From Verrucomicrobiota bacterium (lineage in GTDB: Bacteria > Verrucomicrobiota > Verrucomicrobiia > CAIQCK01), in NCBI GenBank assembly GCA_026397915.1, contig JAPLTX010000045.1:18915-82914 (forward strand): a DNA stretch of 64,000 bases. Direction: 5' to 3'. Made by a program: the position numbers and the translations under genes. Shown piece by piece: positions 43,559-53,300 of this stretch; the first letter of the stretch is position 1; each line of letters begins with the position of its first letter. The notes below the pieces were generated by a model. That model was given only the letters and a program-made list of their open reading frames with translations. It was not told the origin of the DNA and did no database searches.

Positions 43559-45480
43559 AAACCATCCCCATTGCTAGCATCGTCTCCAGCCTGCTGCTTG
43601 CCGCTCAGGTTTTAGCTGCTGAACAGACACCAAAACCGATTCTCGTCGAAGCGGAAGGCTTCGCGCAATTAGGCGGCTGGACCGTGGACCAGCAGGCGAT
43701 GGATGTGATGGGGTCGCCTTATCTGCTCGCGCACGGACTGGGCACACCAGTCGGCGATGCAGTAACGAAGATCAAGGTCGCTCCCGGCGGCGAATACCGC
43801 GTCTGGGTCCGCACGCGCGATTGGGTCGCGCCGTGGAAGGCGCTGGGTGCTCCGGGTAAGTTCCAACTGCTCGTGAACGGCAAGCCACTGAAAACAACGT
43901 TCGGCACCGAAGGCGCGGCGTGGCATTGGCAGGACGGCGGCAGCGTGAACTTGCCCGCTGGCAAAGTGAAGCTGGTGCTGCACGATCTGACCGGCTTTGA
44001 CGACCGCTGCGACGCGATTGTGTTTTCGAGCGACGCGCACTTCCGTCCGCCAAACAGCGACCCCGCGATGGCGGAATTCCGACGGAAGACGCTTGGATTG
44101 CCGAAAGAGCCGGAGGACGCGGGTGAGTTCGACCTTGTCGTGGTCGGTGGCGGTATCGCGGGCTGTTGCACTGCCGTCAGCGCGGCGCGACTCGGCTGCA
44201 AGGTGGCACTGATTCAGGATCGTCCGGTGTTGGGCGGCAACAACAGCTCCGAGGTTCGCGTCGGCTTGTCCGGCCTGATCCATCAGCAGCCATACCCGCG
44301 CCTCGGCGACCTTGTGGACGAGATCGGCCCGGTTGGCCACTGGCCGCTCTACGAAGCTAAACGCGATCCCGACTCGCCACGGAGCAAACACATCCTGTCC
44401 GTCATCGAGCAGCATCCGGAAAAGAAGATTCACAACGCCGGTCCTGCCTCCAACTATGAGGACGACCGCAAGCGTCGCGTCGTCGAGGCTGAGAAGAACG
44501 TGCGACTCTTCCTCAACACCCACGTCATTCGCGCCGAGAAGCAAGGTGATCGTATCGCTGCCGTGATAGGCAAGAGTATCATCTCCGGTCGCGAGACAAA
44601 GTTCCGCGGCCGTATCTTCGCTGACTGCACGGGCGACGGCACACTCGGTTTTCTCGCGGGCGCTGATTTTCGCGTCGGCCGCGAGGCGAGAAGCGAAACC
44701 GGCGAATCGCGCGCGCCGGAGAAGGCCGATCAACAGGTGATGGGCACGTCGGTGCAGTGGTATGCAGAGGAGGAGCAACAAGCCTCCCCATTCCCCGATT
44801 GCCCGTGGGCGGTGCAGTTTAACAACGAGACGTGCCAGAAGCTCACCAAGGGCGATTGGGATTGGGAAACCGGCATGAACCTCGACCAGGTCACCGAGAT
44901 TGAGCGCATCCGCGACCACGCCCTGCGCGTCACCTTCGGCAACTGGGCGTTCCTGAAGAACCACAGCGACATGAAGGCAAAGATCGCCAACCACCGCCTC
45001 GCGTGGGTCGCATGCATCGGCGGCAAGCGCGAGAGCCGACGCCTTCTCGGCGACGTGATCTTGCAGGAACAGGATATCATCGGGCAACGCCCCTTCCCCG
45101 ACGCCTGTGTGACGACCACATGGAGCATTGACCTGCACTATCCGCATCCAGAGAACACGCGACTCTTCCCGGGCGAGGAGTTTCGCTCCATCGCGCGACA
45201 CACGAAGATCAAGCCCTACCCGATTCCGTTCCGCTGCCTCTACAGCCGCAATGTGCAGAACCTCATGATGGCCGGCCGCGACATCAGTGTAACGCACGTC
45301 GCGCTCGGCACCGTCCGCGTGAAACGCACCACCGGCATGATGGGCGAAGTGCTCGGCATGGCCGCCGCGCTGTGCAAGCGACACGACACGATGCCGCGCG
45401 GCGTTTATGAGCGGCATCTGGAGGAACTGAAAACGATGATGACCCACGGCGTGGGGCGCGAGTCTTTGAACAGCCGCTAA
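43555..45480 (+). CDS. exported FAD-dependent oxidoreductase with N-terminal carbohydrate-binding-like domain
   Basis: A 641-residue protein. A signal peptide (about 1-21) is followed by a beta-sandwich resembling golvesin or CBM-like modules (about 28-160, ILVEAEGFAQLGGW, WVRTRDWV). The FAD-binding core starts at VVVGGGIAGCCTA (about 199-211), with LGGNNSSEVRVGLSG and DCTGDGTLGFLAGADF, hallmarks of the PF12831-type FAD oxidoreductase family. It probably oxidises a sugar or sugar-linked group outside the cytoplasm. It overlaps the AraC copy 1 gene by 4 bp, which ties regulator and enzyme together. Confidence 0.88.
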   Translation: MKTIPIASIVSSLLLAAQVLAAEQTPKPILVEAEGFAQLGGWTVDQQAMDVMGSPYLLAHGLGTPVGDAVTKIKVAPGGEYRVWVRTRDWVAPWKALGAPGKFQLLVNGKPLKTTFGTEGAAWHWQDGGSVNLPAGKVKLVLHDLTGFDDRCDAIVFSSDAHFRPPNSDPAMAEFRRKTLGLPKEPEDAGEFDLVVVGGGIAGCCTAVSAARLGCKVALIQDRPVLGGNNSSEVRVGLSGLIHQQPYPRLGDLVDEIGPVGHWPLYEAKRDPDSPRSKHILSVIEQHPEKKIHNAGPASNYEDDRKRRVVEAEKNVRLFLNTHVIRAEKQGDRIAAVIGKSIISGRETKFRGRIFADCTGDGTLGFLAGADFRVGREARSETGESRAPEKADQQVMGTSVQWYAEEEQQASPFPDCPWAVQFNNETCQKLTKGDWDWETGMNLDQVTEIERIRDHALRVTFGNWAFLKNHSDMKAKIANHRLAWVACIGGKRESRRLLGDVILQEQDIIGQRPFPDACVTTTWSIDLHYPHPENTRLFPGEEFRSIARHTKIKPYPIPFRCLYSRNVQNLMMAGRDISVTHVALGTVRVKRTTGMMGEVLGMAAALCKRHDTMPRGVYERHLEELKTMMTHGVGRESLNSR

Positions 45481-45503
45481 TCGCGTCCACAGGGAAGCGA
45501 TTC

Positions 45504-45515
45504 TTGTCCATTTAC
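45504..45515 (+). promoter_or_regulatory. candidate AraC operator (TTGTCCATTTAC), site 1
   Basis: The 12-mer TTGTCCATTTAC lies 32 bp upstream of the large hydrolase gene. A copy with one mismatch (TTGTCCATTTGC) lies at 50240-50251, upstream of the GH38-like gene. I did not see it in the other intergenic gaps of this region. Assignment to the AraC pair is inference. Confidence 0.4.
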
Positions 45516-45546
45516 CGCTGAGCTTCCAACGGGGCATAATGGGAAG

Positions 45547-48500
45547 ATGAATTGCAGACTCGAATGGCGCCTGGTGTGGATTGGGATTGTGTCGTTCACT
45601 GTGATGTGGCTTTCGTGGGGAGACATAGTTGCCGAGGCGGTCGAGGCACGACAGCGGGTGGCCATCCTGAAGGACTCTGCAGCGGGAATTGACGCGGCAA
45701 CGGCCGATGCTGTCGCGGAGGCACTGCGGCGAGAGAAGTTCGAGATCGAGTTTCTGTCAGCGGAGGCGGTTTACGATACGGCGGTCCTCTCACCGAAGAA
45801 GCACTTCCTCTACGTTATTCCAAACGCGACGGCTTATCCTGCGGTCGGTGCCGACGCGCTGGCTCGCTATCTCGGAGGCAAAGGCAGCCTGATGGTCCTC
45901 GGCACGCCGCCGTTTGGAAATCCGGTCTGGAAGCTTGGCGGCCGATGGGTGGACGCTGCGTTCGTCCGCGAGGCAATGAAAAATCGGAAACCCGACCGGA
46001 TGCTGTTCGATTTCGACGGCGCTGCTCCCGGCAAGGCGGCTGGTTGGACACGCAATAGCAGAAGCCAGAAACCCACGAGCGCCGAAGTGGTGGCGGGCGG
46101 GGCCAAAGGATCGGCGGCTTGCTTGAAGATCACCTTCGATTATGAAAGCGGCTCGCCGGACGGTTGGGGCGCGACGGTGAAACCGAATCCGGACGCCGCG
46201 CCGGGCGGCCTGTTCTGCTTTTGGGTCAAGGGCGATGGGCAAACGGCGCGGTTGGCGGTGAGGCTCGTCGAGGACGGCGCGCCGGAGCAGCGCGGCATCG
46301 CGGTCGTCTCTATCAACCGAAACTGGACGTATCACGTGCTGCGCCCGGAGGATTTCCGCGTCATCGGCCGGGCCGACCCGCACAAGGCGCGACGCGTTTC
46401 GTTTGAGTTGATTGACCGCAACGTCACTCCCTACGTGGCCGACGGCAAACACGCGGTCTGGGTGGATCAGATCGGCACCGCAGCGCACCCTTTCCCCGGT
46501 GTCGGCGATGTCGAGCGCAATCCGTTCCCGCTGATCGAAACGGTGTCGCCCGCTTATAAGACGTATCCGCTGACGAACATCGCCTCGCTGAAGGTTGTGC
46601 CAACTCAAGCAATCCTCGGAACCGACGCAATTAAGCTGCCGGCCGTTGCGAGCACCTCATCGTGTTATGCGCGGCCTGAAGGAAACGGTTTCGAGCGCGG
46701 CTACAAATGGCGTTGGATTCCGCTGGTGCGGGCCTGCGACAAGGACGGCGTCGAGCGCGGCACGGCGGCGTGGATGTTGCTGCATCAAACGCCGCTGTCG
46801 GAGCGGCCGGCGTTTGCGGATGCCGTGCGGCGCTTGGTGGGCGCGAACACGGCGAGCGTGCCTGTCGCAGCGGAAGGCTCGGTATGCGCCGTCTGCGCCA
46901 TCAGCGACCCGGCTGCATTGAAGAAGATTGCGCACACCAGCCTCCTCGGCGACATGGCGCAGCGGATTTCTAATGGTCTGTTTCTCTCGCACTCCGGCTC
47001 GCGCGAGTTTTCGTATTGGCCGGACGAGAAAGTCCGGCTCGGCGCGCTGGCGGTTAACCACGGCGCACAGCAGGCAACCGTCACTGTTTGCATTCGCGTC
47101 TGCGCGGAGGGCGGCAAGGACGCGGTGTTCCAGAAGGAATCGAAGCTGACCATCAAGCCGGGCGGCTCTGCGACGGCGACGTTCGAGTGGACGCCGAAGA
47201 CTTTCGCCAGCCAGAGCTACATCGTGACGACGGAGTTGCTGCGCGATGGCAAGGCAATTGACGTCATCACGCACGAGATGGGTGTCCTGTCCGCGGAGAA
47301 GGCGCCGCGCGACTCATTCGTGACAGTGCGAGACGGCAACTTCTGGCTCGAAGGCAGGAAGTGGTATCCGGTCGGCGTCAATTACTGGCCGCGCTACGCC
47401 ATCGCGCTGGAGCAAGAGGACTACGTGTTCCACTGGTTGACGCCGGGTTTCTATAACCCCGAAGAGGTCGAGCGCGATCTGCGGCAGTTGGAGTCGCTCG
47501 GCGCGAACTTCGTGGCCATCCGCGCGCATCACCAGAACGACCGCCGGACGGTCCTCGATTTCCTCCGCCGTTGCCGCAACCACGGCATCCGCGTCTTCGT
47601 CTTTGTGCAGTCGCACGTCATCACCGATGACCCGCATTATTTCCAGGGCCTCATGATGCCGCATCATTTCCAGGAGAAGGACGTCGCGGAGTTCATCCAT
47701 GCGACGCGGCTTGCAGACAACCCGACGCTGATGGGTTGGGACCTCATCTGGGAACCGGCGGGATGGTTGTTCGGCGGGAAGATGTCCGGCAGCTTCGGTT
47801 GGAACGACCCGACGCCTTACCGGCAGCGATGGGATGCAGATTGGGCGCGCTGGATCGTCGAGCGCTACGGCAGCCTCGCCAACGCCGAAGCGGACTGGGG
47901 CGTGGCCGCGCCGCGGCTCGGCGAGCGGATCACTTCGCCGACCGACCAGCAGTTCAAGGAAGACGGCCCGTCGCGAGTGATGGTCGCCGCCTACCGCCGG
48001 TTCATGGACAACCTGATGAGCCGTCATTGGAACGACGCCACGCAAACACTGCGGCGGCTCGACCCAAACCACCTCATCAGTTTTCGACAGGGCAACCTGC
48101 CGCCGTGGGACTTCACGCTCACCGCGACGCCGAAGCATGTGGATTTCTTCGCAATGGAAGGTTATGGCTTCAAACCGGACGCGAACGGAACCAACGCCGC
48201 GGGCTTCATCAACCGCTACATTCATTTTGCGACGAAAGGAAAGCCGTATCTCTGGGCAGAGTTTGGCGCCAGCGCATGGGACCGCGCCGCCATGCAGCCG
48301 GGCGAGAAAGAGATCGTTTATCAAGGCCAGTGCCACGAGTTGATCCACCGCGTGGCGTTCGAAACCGGCGCGAACGGCGCGTCGCCGTGGTGGCTTGCGG
48401 GCGGCTATCGCATCAGCGAGAAGAGCGATTTTGGCATTCTCAACCTCGACGGCACGCTGCGGCCGAGCGGCGCGCTACTGCAACAATACGCTGCGCTGTT

Positions 48501-49167
48501 CAAGACGCCGCACAGTTATCCGAAGGCTGACACGTGGTTCACGATGGACCGCGACGCCCACAGCGGCAGCCACTGGCGCATCGCATATAACGAAGGCGCT
48601 GAGGCGTTCCGGGAAGCCGCCGCGCAAGGCCGTCATCTCGGCATCCGCACACCGGGCACGGACACGACCTCAGCCGACACACCGCTGCTGGCCGTCGGCA
48701 ACACGAAATACAACGGCCGCAACCCGCCCAAGTATCTCGACGCCGAGTTCAACTGGTTCAAAATCAAGGTTGCTGGTGGCGATTGGATTGAGGTTCGCGA
48801 CGGCGCTCGCATCCGTGTGCCGCGAAACAAGCCGGTGCTTGCCGCGGTATCGGTGGGCAACTTGCAGGATGCGACGTGGCTGACCTCCGCAAGCTGCGCG
48901 GGCAAGCCGGGCGCAGTCTATCTCGCCGCCACCGCCGCCTCGGCTCTGAGACTCAAGCAATCCATCGCAAAGGACACGCCCCGTCTGGAAGACGCGGAGT
49001 TCGGCGATTCGTTCCTCCTAACCGAAGGCATTGCCGCTTCAACCAAAGTCGAGATGCAAATGACCGCCGAAGGGCGCGCGTGGTTTGGCGAGAAGCTGCG
49101 GTTCACGCTGGAACCCGTCGTCTCCGACCAATCAGCACCTAAATCGCCTCCACATCCTGAACGTTAG
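45547..49167 (+). CDS. large exported glycoside hydrolase, GH5-like catalytic domain
   Basis: A 1206-residue protein. An N-terminal membrane or signal segment (about 10-30) is followed by a beta-rich region, possibly sugar-binding (about 140-300), an Ig-like stretch (about 490-560), and a TIM-barrel hydrolase (about 590-985). The putative acid/base lies in WDLIWEPAG (about residue 735) and the nucleophile in LWAEFGAS (about 902), the Glu pair of clan A (GH5/GH42-like). A beta-sandwich C-terminus follows. It probably cleaves a beta-linked glycan. The TTGTCCATTT site is 32 bp upstream. The substrate cannot be inferred; GH2/GH42 relatives are alternatives. Confidence 0.82.
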   Translation: MNCRLEWRLVWIGIVSFTVMWLSWGDIVAEAVEARQRVAILKDSAAGIDAATADAVAEALRREKFEIEFLSAEAVYDTAVLSPKKHFLYVIPNATAYPAVGADALARYLGGKGSLMVLGTPPFGNPVWKLGGRWVDAAFVREAMKNRKPDRMLFDFDGAAPGKAAGWTRNSRSQKPTSAEVVAGGAKGSAACLKITFDYESGSPDGWGATVKPNPDAAPGGLFCFWVKGDGQTARLAVRLVEDGAPEQRGIAVVSINRNWTYHVLRPEDFRVIGRADPHKARRVSFELIDRNVTPYVADGKHAVWVDQIGTAAHPFPGVGDVERNPFPLIETVSPAYKTYPLTNIASLKVVPTQAILGTDAIKLPAVASTSSCYARPEGNGFERGYKWRWIPLVRACDKDGVERGTAAWMLLHQTPLSERPAFADAVRRLVGANTASVPVAAEGSVCAVCAISDPAALKKIAHTSLLGDMAQRISNGLFLSHSGSREFSYWPDEKVRLGALAVNHGAQQATVTVCIRVCAEGGKDAVFQKESKLTIKPGGSATATFEWTPKTFASQSYIVTTELLRDGKAIDVITHEMGVLSAEKAPRDSFVTVRDGNFWLEGRKWYPVGVNYWPRYAIALEQEDYVFHWLTPGFYNPEEVERDLRQLESLGANFVAIRAHHQNDRRTVLDFLRRCRNHGIRVFVFVQSHVITDDPHYFQGLMMPHHFQEKDVAEFIHATRLADNPTLMGWDLIWEPAGWLFGGKMSGSFGWNDPTPYRQRWDADWARWIVERYGSLANAEADWGVAAPRLGERITSPTDQQFKEDGPSRVMVAAYRRFMDNLMSRHWNDATQTLRRLDPNHLISFRQGNLPPWDFTLTATPKHVDFFAMEGYGFKPDANGTNAAGFINRYIHFATKGKPYLWAEFGASAWDRAAMQPGEKEIVYQGQCHELIHRVAFETGANGASPWWLAGGYRISEKSDFGILNLDGTLRPSGALLQQYAALFKTPHSYPKADTWFTMDRDAHSGSHWRIAYNEGAEAFREAAAQGRHLGIRTPGTDTTSADTPLLAVGNTKYNGRNPPKYLDAEFNWFKIKVAGGDWIEVRDGARIRVPRNKPVLAAVSVGNLQDATWLTSASCAGKPGAVYLAATAASALRLKQSIAKDTPRLEDAEFGDSFLLTEGIAASTKVEMQMTAEGRAWFGEKLRFTLEPVVSDQSAPKSPPHPER

Positions 49168-49192
49168 GAAAACGCCAACCGAAGGAGCCACT

Positions 49193-49234
49193 ATGAATCC
49201 AGCCACACCGAAGACCGAACTACCATCCCATTAG
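49193..49234 (+). CDS. 13-codon leader peptide upstream of AraC copy 2
   Basis: ATG 49193 with GAAGGAG just upstream encodes MNPATPKTELPSH and stops at TAG 49232-49234. The stop overlaps AGGAGG, the ribosome site of the AraC gene (start 49248). Translation of the short frame could therefore control AraC translation. It is Pro/Thr-rich and short, so chance is possible. Confidence 0.4.
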   Translation: MNPATPKTELPSH

Positions 49235-49247
49235 GAGGTCTGCTGCG

Positions 49248-50216
49248 ATGAGGGATGAAGAACACGCACTCCACCGAATCGCGCCATTCGTCAGGTGGTG
49301 CGGCGAACTGCGATTGCCGCCAAACTATTCGAGAGGTCAGCACCACATCTTCGAGCATCTGTTCATCTTTGTGGTGGACGGTTACGCGGAATATCGCGTT
49401 GGCAGACGCTCATGGCATCTTTCTCCCGGGGATCTACTTCTGGTGCCACCCGGCGTTGTCACTGCGGCACGGACGGGCAACGAGAATCCGATGCGGTATC
49501 GGTTCATCCGTTTCGATTTTGATTTTGTCGGCGACTACGACCGCCGCCCGATGAACTCGCTGGAGAGCGGGGCCGGTCGTTACCCAAAGCGAACGCCACC
49601 GATGCCGGCCCGCCTGAGGCTGCCACGCAAGATCAACATCCGCGACGATCCTCGAGTGGCGCTTTTGTTTGATCGGGTGATTCTTGAAACGGAGGCCAAG
49701 GAGCCTGGCTACGAACTCTTCGTCCGGGCAAGTCTGATGGAGTTGATCGCAATAGTCCACCGGCGACGCTCGAAGTGGAAGAAAAGGTCACCGACCCGGC
49801 TCGAATACCCCGGACCCGTCCGGGAAGCAGTGGCTTTCATGGAAGCGCGCGTTGGTGACAGGCTTTCACTGGCGGAGATCGCTCGAGCCGTCCATCTAAG
49901 CCCGCAGCACTTCGGCCGGCTGTTCCGGCGCGCGACCGGCGTTTCGCCGCTCCGGTATCTGATGTGTGCGAGGCTGCGAATGGCCAAAGTCGTTCTCCAG
50001 CAGCGGGACGCAACCGTCAAGCAAGCGGCATTCACCGCCGGTTTCGATGACCAACTCTATTTCACACGCGTCTTCCACCGCATCGAGGGCATAACGCCCA
50101 GCGATTACAGGCGTGCCGTCTTGAGTGTGGATGGCGCGATCACCCTGAAGGCGGCCGAAGCTCATATACGCCGGCTCAAAGGGCCGTTTTTCACAATTCC
50201 TCCCGCTGGACGCTAG
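49248..50216 (+). CDS. AraC-family regulator, copy 2
   Basis: A 322-residue close relative of copy 1 (42593-43558), with the same layout: cupin sensor (about 25-90, FVVDGYAEYRVGRRS, GDLLLVPPG), conserved linker (RLRLPRKINIRDDPRV), double helix-turn-helix (about 200-290, LSLAEIARAVHLSPQHFGRLFRR, VKQAAFTAGFDDQLYFTRVFH) and tail KGPFFTIPP. AGGAGG is placed ideally before ATG 49248. It lies between the two large hydrolases. A second regulator of the same kind suggests two related inducers, or duplication followed by specialisation. Confidence 0.94.
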   Translation: MRDEEHALHRIAPFVRWCGELRLPPNYSRGQHHIFEHLFIFVVDGYAEYRVGRRSWHLSPGDLLLVPPGVVTAARTGNENPMRYRFIRFDFDFVGDYDRRPMNSLESGAGRYPKRTPPMPARLRLPRKINIRDDPRVALLFDRVILETEAKEPGYELFVRASLMELIAIVHRRRSKWKKRSPTRLEYPGPVREAVAFMEARVGDRLSLAEIARAVHLSPQHFGRLFRRATGVSPLRYLMCARLRMAKVVLQQRDATVKQAAFTAGFDDQLYFTRVFHRIEGITPSDYRRAVLSVDGAITLKAAEAHIRRLKGPFFTIPPAGR

Positions 50217-50239
50217 GATCGTCCATGCACATGCAGTTT

Positions 50240-50251
50240 TTGTCCATTTGC
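50240..50251 (+). promoter_or_regulatory. candidate AraC operator (TTGTCCATTTGC), site 2
   Basis: The 12-mer differs by one base from that at 45504-45515. It lies 57 bp upstream of the GH38-like gene start, next to a short hairpin (GCACC-TGT-GGTGC, 50250-50262). The two sites precede the two large hydrolase genes. Confidence 0.4.
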
Positions 50252-50307
50252 ACCTGTGGTGCGTGAGCGTATGGTGGCGACCGGACAATCCTGGAAGGAA
50301 AAGAAAT

Positions 50308-53300
50308 ATGAGCCTTCAAACCTGTTACAGTCTGTCGCCGGCTTTTGTGGCCGTTGCTTTGGCGGTTGGGCTTTCCGGGACCATGGAGCCGGTTGCGGAA
50401 GCCACGCTCCGCATTAGCGACATCGAGCCGACGGTGTTCTTTGCCAGTGACGGGCCGGGTCCGGCGCTCGTGCAAACCGGGCGGCTGAAGCTCCAGAATG
50501 ACGGCCCGCCGGTCGAAGGACGTGTGCGGGTTCTAATGAAAGACATGCCGGCGCGGGTCGAGGAGCTTGGGCCGATCGGCTCCGGTGCGGTGACAAAGCA
50601 AATCCGCATTCCGGACATCGTCCAGCCGACGCTGTTGGCGGTGGAGGTGCTTGACAGCCGCACCGCGGAGCGGTTGGCGGTGCGGGAAATCCTCTGGCAG
50701 CCCCAGCGCAAGTGGAAGCTCTATCGGGTGTTTTATTCCCATGGCGGCGTGGGCTTCGGGAACTATCCGCATCGCATCCGCCAAGACGCGCGGCACGCCA
50801 CCCTTGAGCGGGCGCTTCAGAACTGCCGGCTTACCGATGGATGGAGCGAGGACGCGAAGTTCCGGTATGTCATCGAAAGCAGCGAGACCATCACCAGTTT
50901 CATAAACAGCTATCCGGTCGCCGATGTGGCCGAGTTGGCGCGGCGGCTGCGTGAGCGACAGATGGAACTCGCTGCGTTACAGAACTGCGACAGCACCGAG
51001 CTCTTGGGCCACGAATCGCTGGCGCGGCTCTTTTACTTGAGCAACCGGCACCTGCGCGATCTCTGGGGCGTGCCGGCCAGCCGCACGGCGTTGCTCAACG
51101 ATGTGGTTGGCGTGACCTGGCCGATGGCAACGTTCTGTCACGCCGCGAACGTGCCCTACCTCTTCCACGGCCACAACTCCTGCGCGGCCTGCATGCAACC
51201 CGCCGATGCCCAGCCGGTCTTCCGGTGGCAGGCGCCGGGCGGCAACCCGAGCACGGTCCTGGTTCGCTCCTGCACTTACGGGGGCGATGGCGGCGACCGG
51301 CTCAACGAGGTCAACGAGGCGGAGGTCGAGCGCGTGACACGGCAGTTTGCGAGCCAGGGTTGGCCGTATGAAACCATCCTCCTGCAAAATGGCGGGGACT
51401 ACGAATTCACCTCGGCGGAGCAGCTCAAGAAGATCGCGGTCTGGAACCAGAAGTGGGCCTATCCGCGAGTTGTCTGCGCGACCATGGAGATGTTCTTCGA
51501 CGCCATCTCGGCGGCGGCCGGACCCCAAGCAATCAAAACGTTCACCGGCGACGCCAACAACCAATGGGCCGACGAGCCCTATGCACGGCTCCTGGGCCAG
51601 GCGCGGCGGCTGGGCGAGACGATACCCACCGCGGAGAAGCTCTCGACCATCGCCGCCACGCTCACGCCCGGAGGCTATCCGTGGCTCGACATCTATCGGG
51701 CTTACCACCAGTTGTTGTTGTATCACGAGCACGGCGGTGGATCAGCCTGTGGAGGGAAAGGTATTCATCGGAGCGCTGCGCAGCACTATGAGACTGAACT
51801 GGAGGAGCATCACGAGATCGTCCGCGACGCGCAGCGGTTCTCAGATCGGGCGCTGGATGCGGCGACGGATCGGCTGACCGGCAGCATCGCAACCGACGCG
51901 GAACAAACACTCATCGTCTTCAATCCGATGACGCGTCCGCGGACCGACGTGGTTCGTTTCGCGAGCGCGGCTTTGAACGAACCGTTTCGGCTGGTTGACG
52001 CGGTGACCAGCCGGGAGGTGCCGTTCCAGCGCATGCCGGATGGCGAGCTGCTGTTTGTGGCGCCGGATGTGCCTTCAATGGGCTACAAGGCCTTCCGGAT
52101 CATGCCCAGTGCGGCGGCCGACACCAGCACGGGCGGCCGCAGTTCAGCGGCCGAGCCGCCCCTGATGCTTGAAAACCAATTCTACCGGATTCGGTTTGAT
52201 CCTCGTTCGGGCGGAATCAGCAGTATCCTCGATAAGCAGTTCGACATGGAGTTGGTGGATCAAACCGCGCCGCACAAGTTGGGAGAATACCTCTACGAGC
52301 AGTTCGCCACGCCGTCCTTCGAGGAAGGTTCAACTTGGCACCGGCCCGAATCGTCCCGGTTCCAATGCGTCACCGGCCCGGTCGCACAGACGATGACTGC
52401 CGAAGTGAAAGCAGCCGGCGCTCGGCGGCTGACGCAGCGGGTGACGATCTATGCCGACGTGAAACGAATTGATTTCGCGATGTTTCTCGACAAGGCGCCT
52501 TCAGGCCGGCGGCTGACCGACTACGCCACGGCCATGGGCAAAGAGAGCGTTTACGTGGCACTCCCCCTTAAGGTGCCCGATTTCCAAATCCACCACGAAC
52601 TGCCGGGCGCGGTCATCGAACCGATCCGCCAGCAGTTTATCGGATCCTGCACCGCCTTCTACGCGGTGCGGCATTTCAGCGACCTCGCCAACAACCGTTT
52701 CGGTGTCACGGTTTCTTCCATCGAAGCGCCACTGATCGAATACGGCCGGCCACGGTCGTCCCCGATGAAATGGCGCCAGGAGGGCGAGTTCGAGTCGCGG
52801 TTGGTCTATCCCTCCACAAGCTGGGTCTATCTATATCTGATGAACAACATGTTCGATACCTCCGTGCGCATAGACCAGCGTGGGCCGCACGAGTTCCGCT
52901 ATTCGATTCGCAGCCATCAAGGCGACTGGCGCCGCGGAGAAGCAGACCAGTTCGGCTGGGACGTGCATAACCCGCTCTTGGCACGGCTCGTTTCGGGCAA
53001 GCGGCCGGGACGGTTGCCGGGCGACGCGCATAGTTTTCTGAGCATTGACAAGCCGAACGTCGTCTGCACGACGCTCAAGCCCGCCGAAGCCAATGGAGCG
53101 GGATTTATTCTGCGGCTGGTGGAAACGCTGGGTGTCGCCACCACGGCGGCTGTCGCAGCGCCGTTCTGCGGACCAATCTCCTCGGTTTGTGAAACAAGTC
53201 TGGTCGAGGACGATCTTCCTGTGCCGCTTCGGCTCGATGCCGAGGGGCGCATTCGGGTGTCGCTCGATCCCTTCGGCGTGAAGACGCTGCGCATCCTCTG

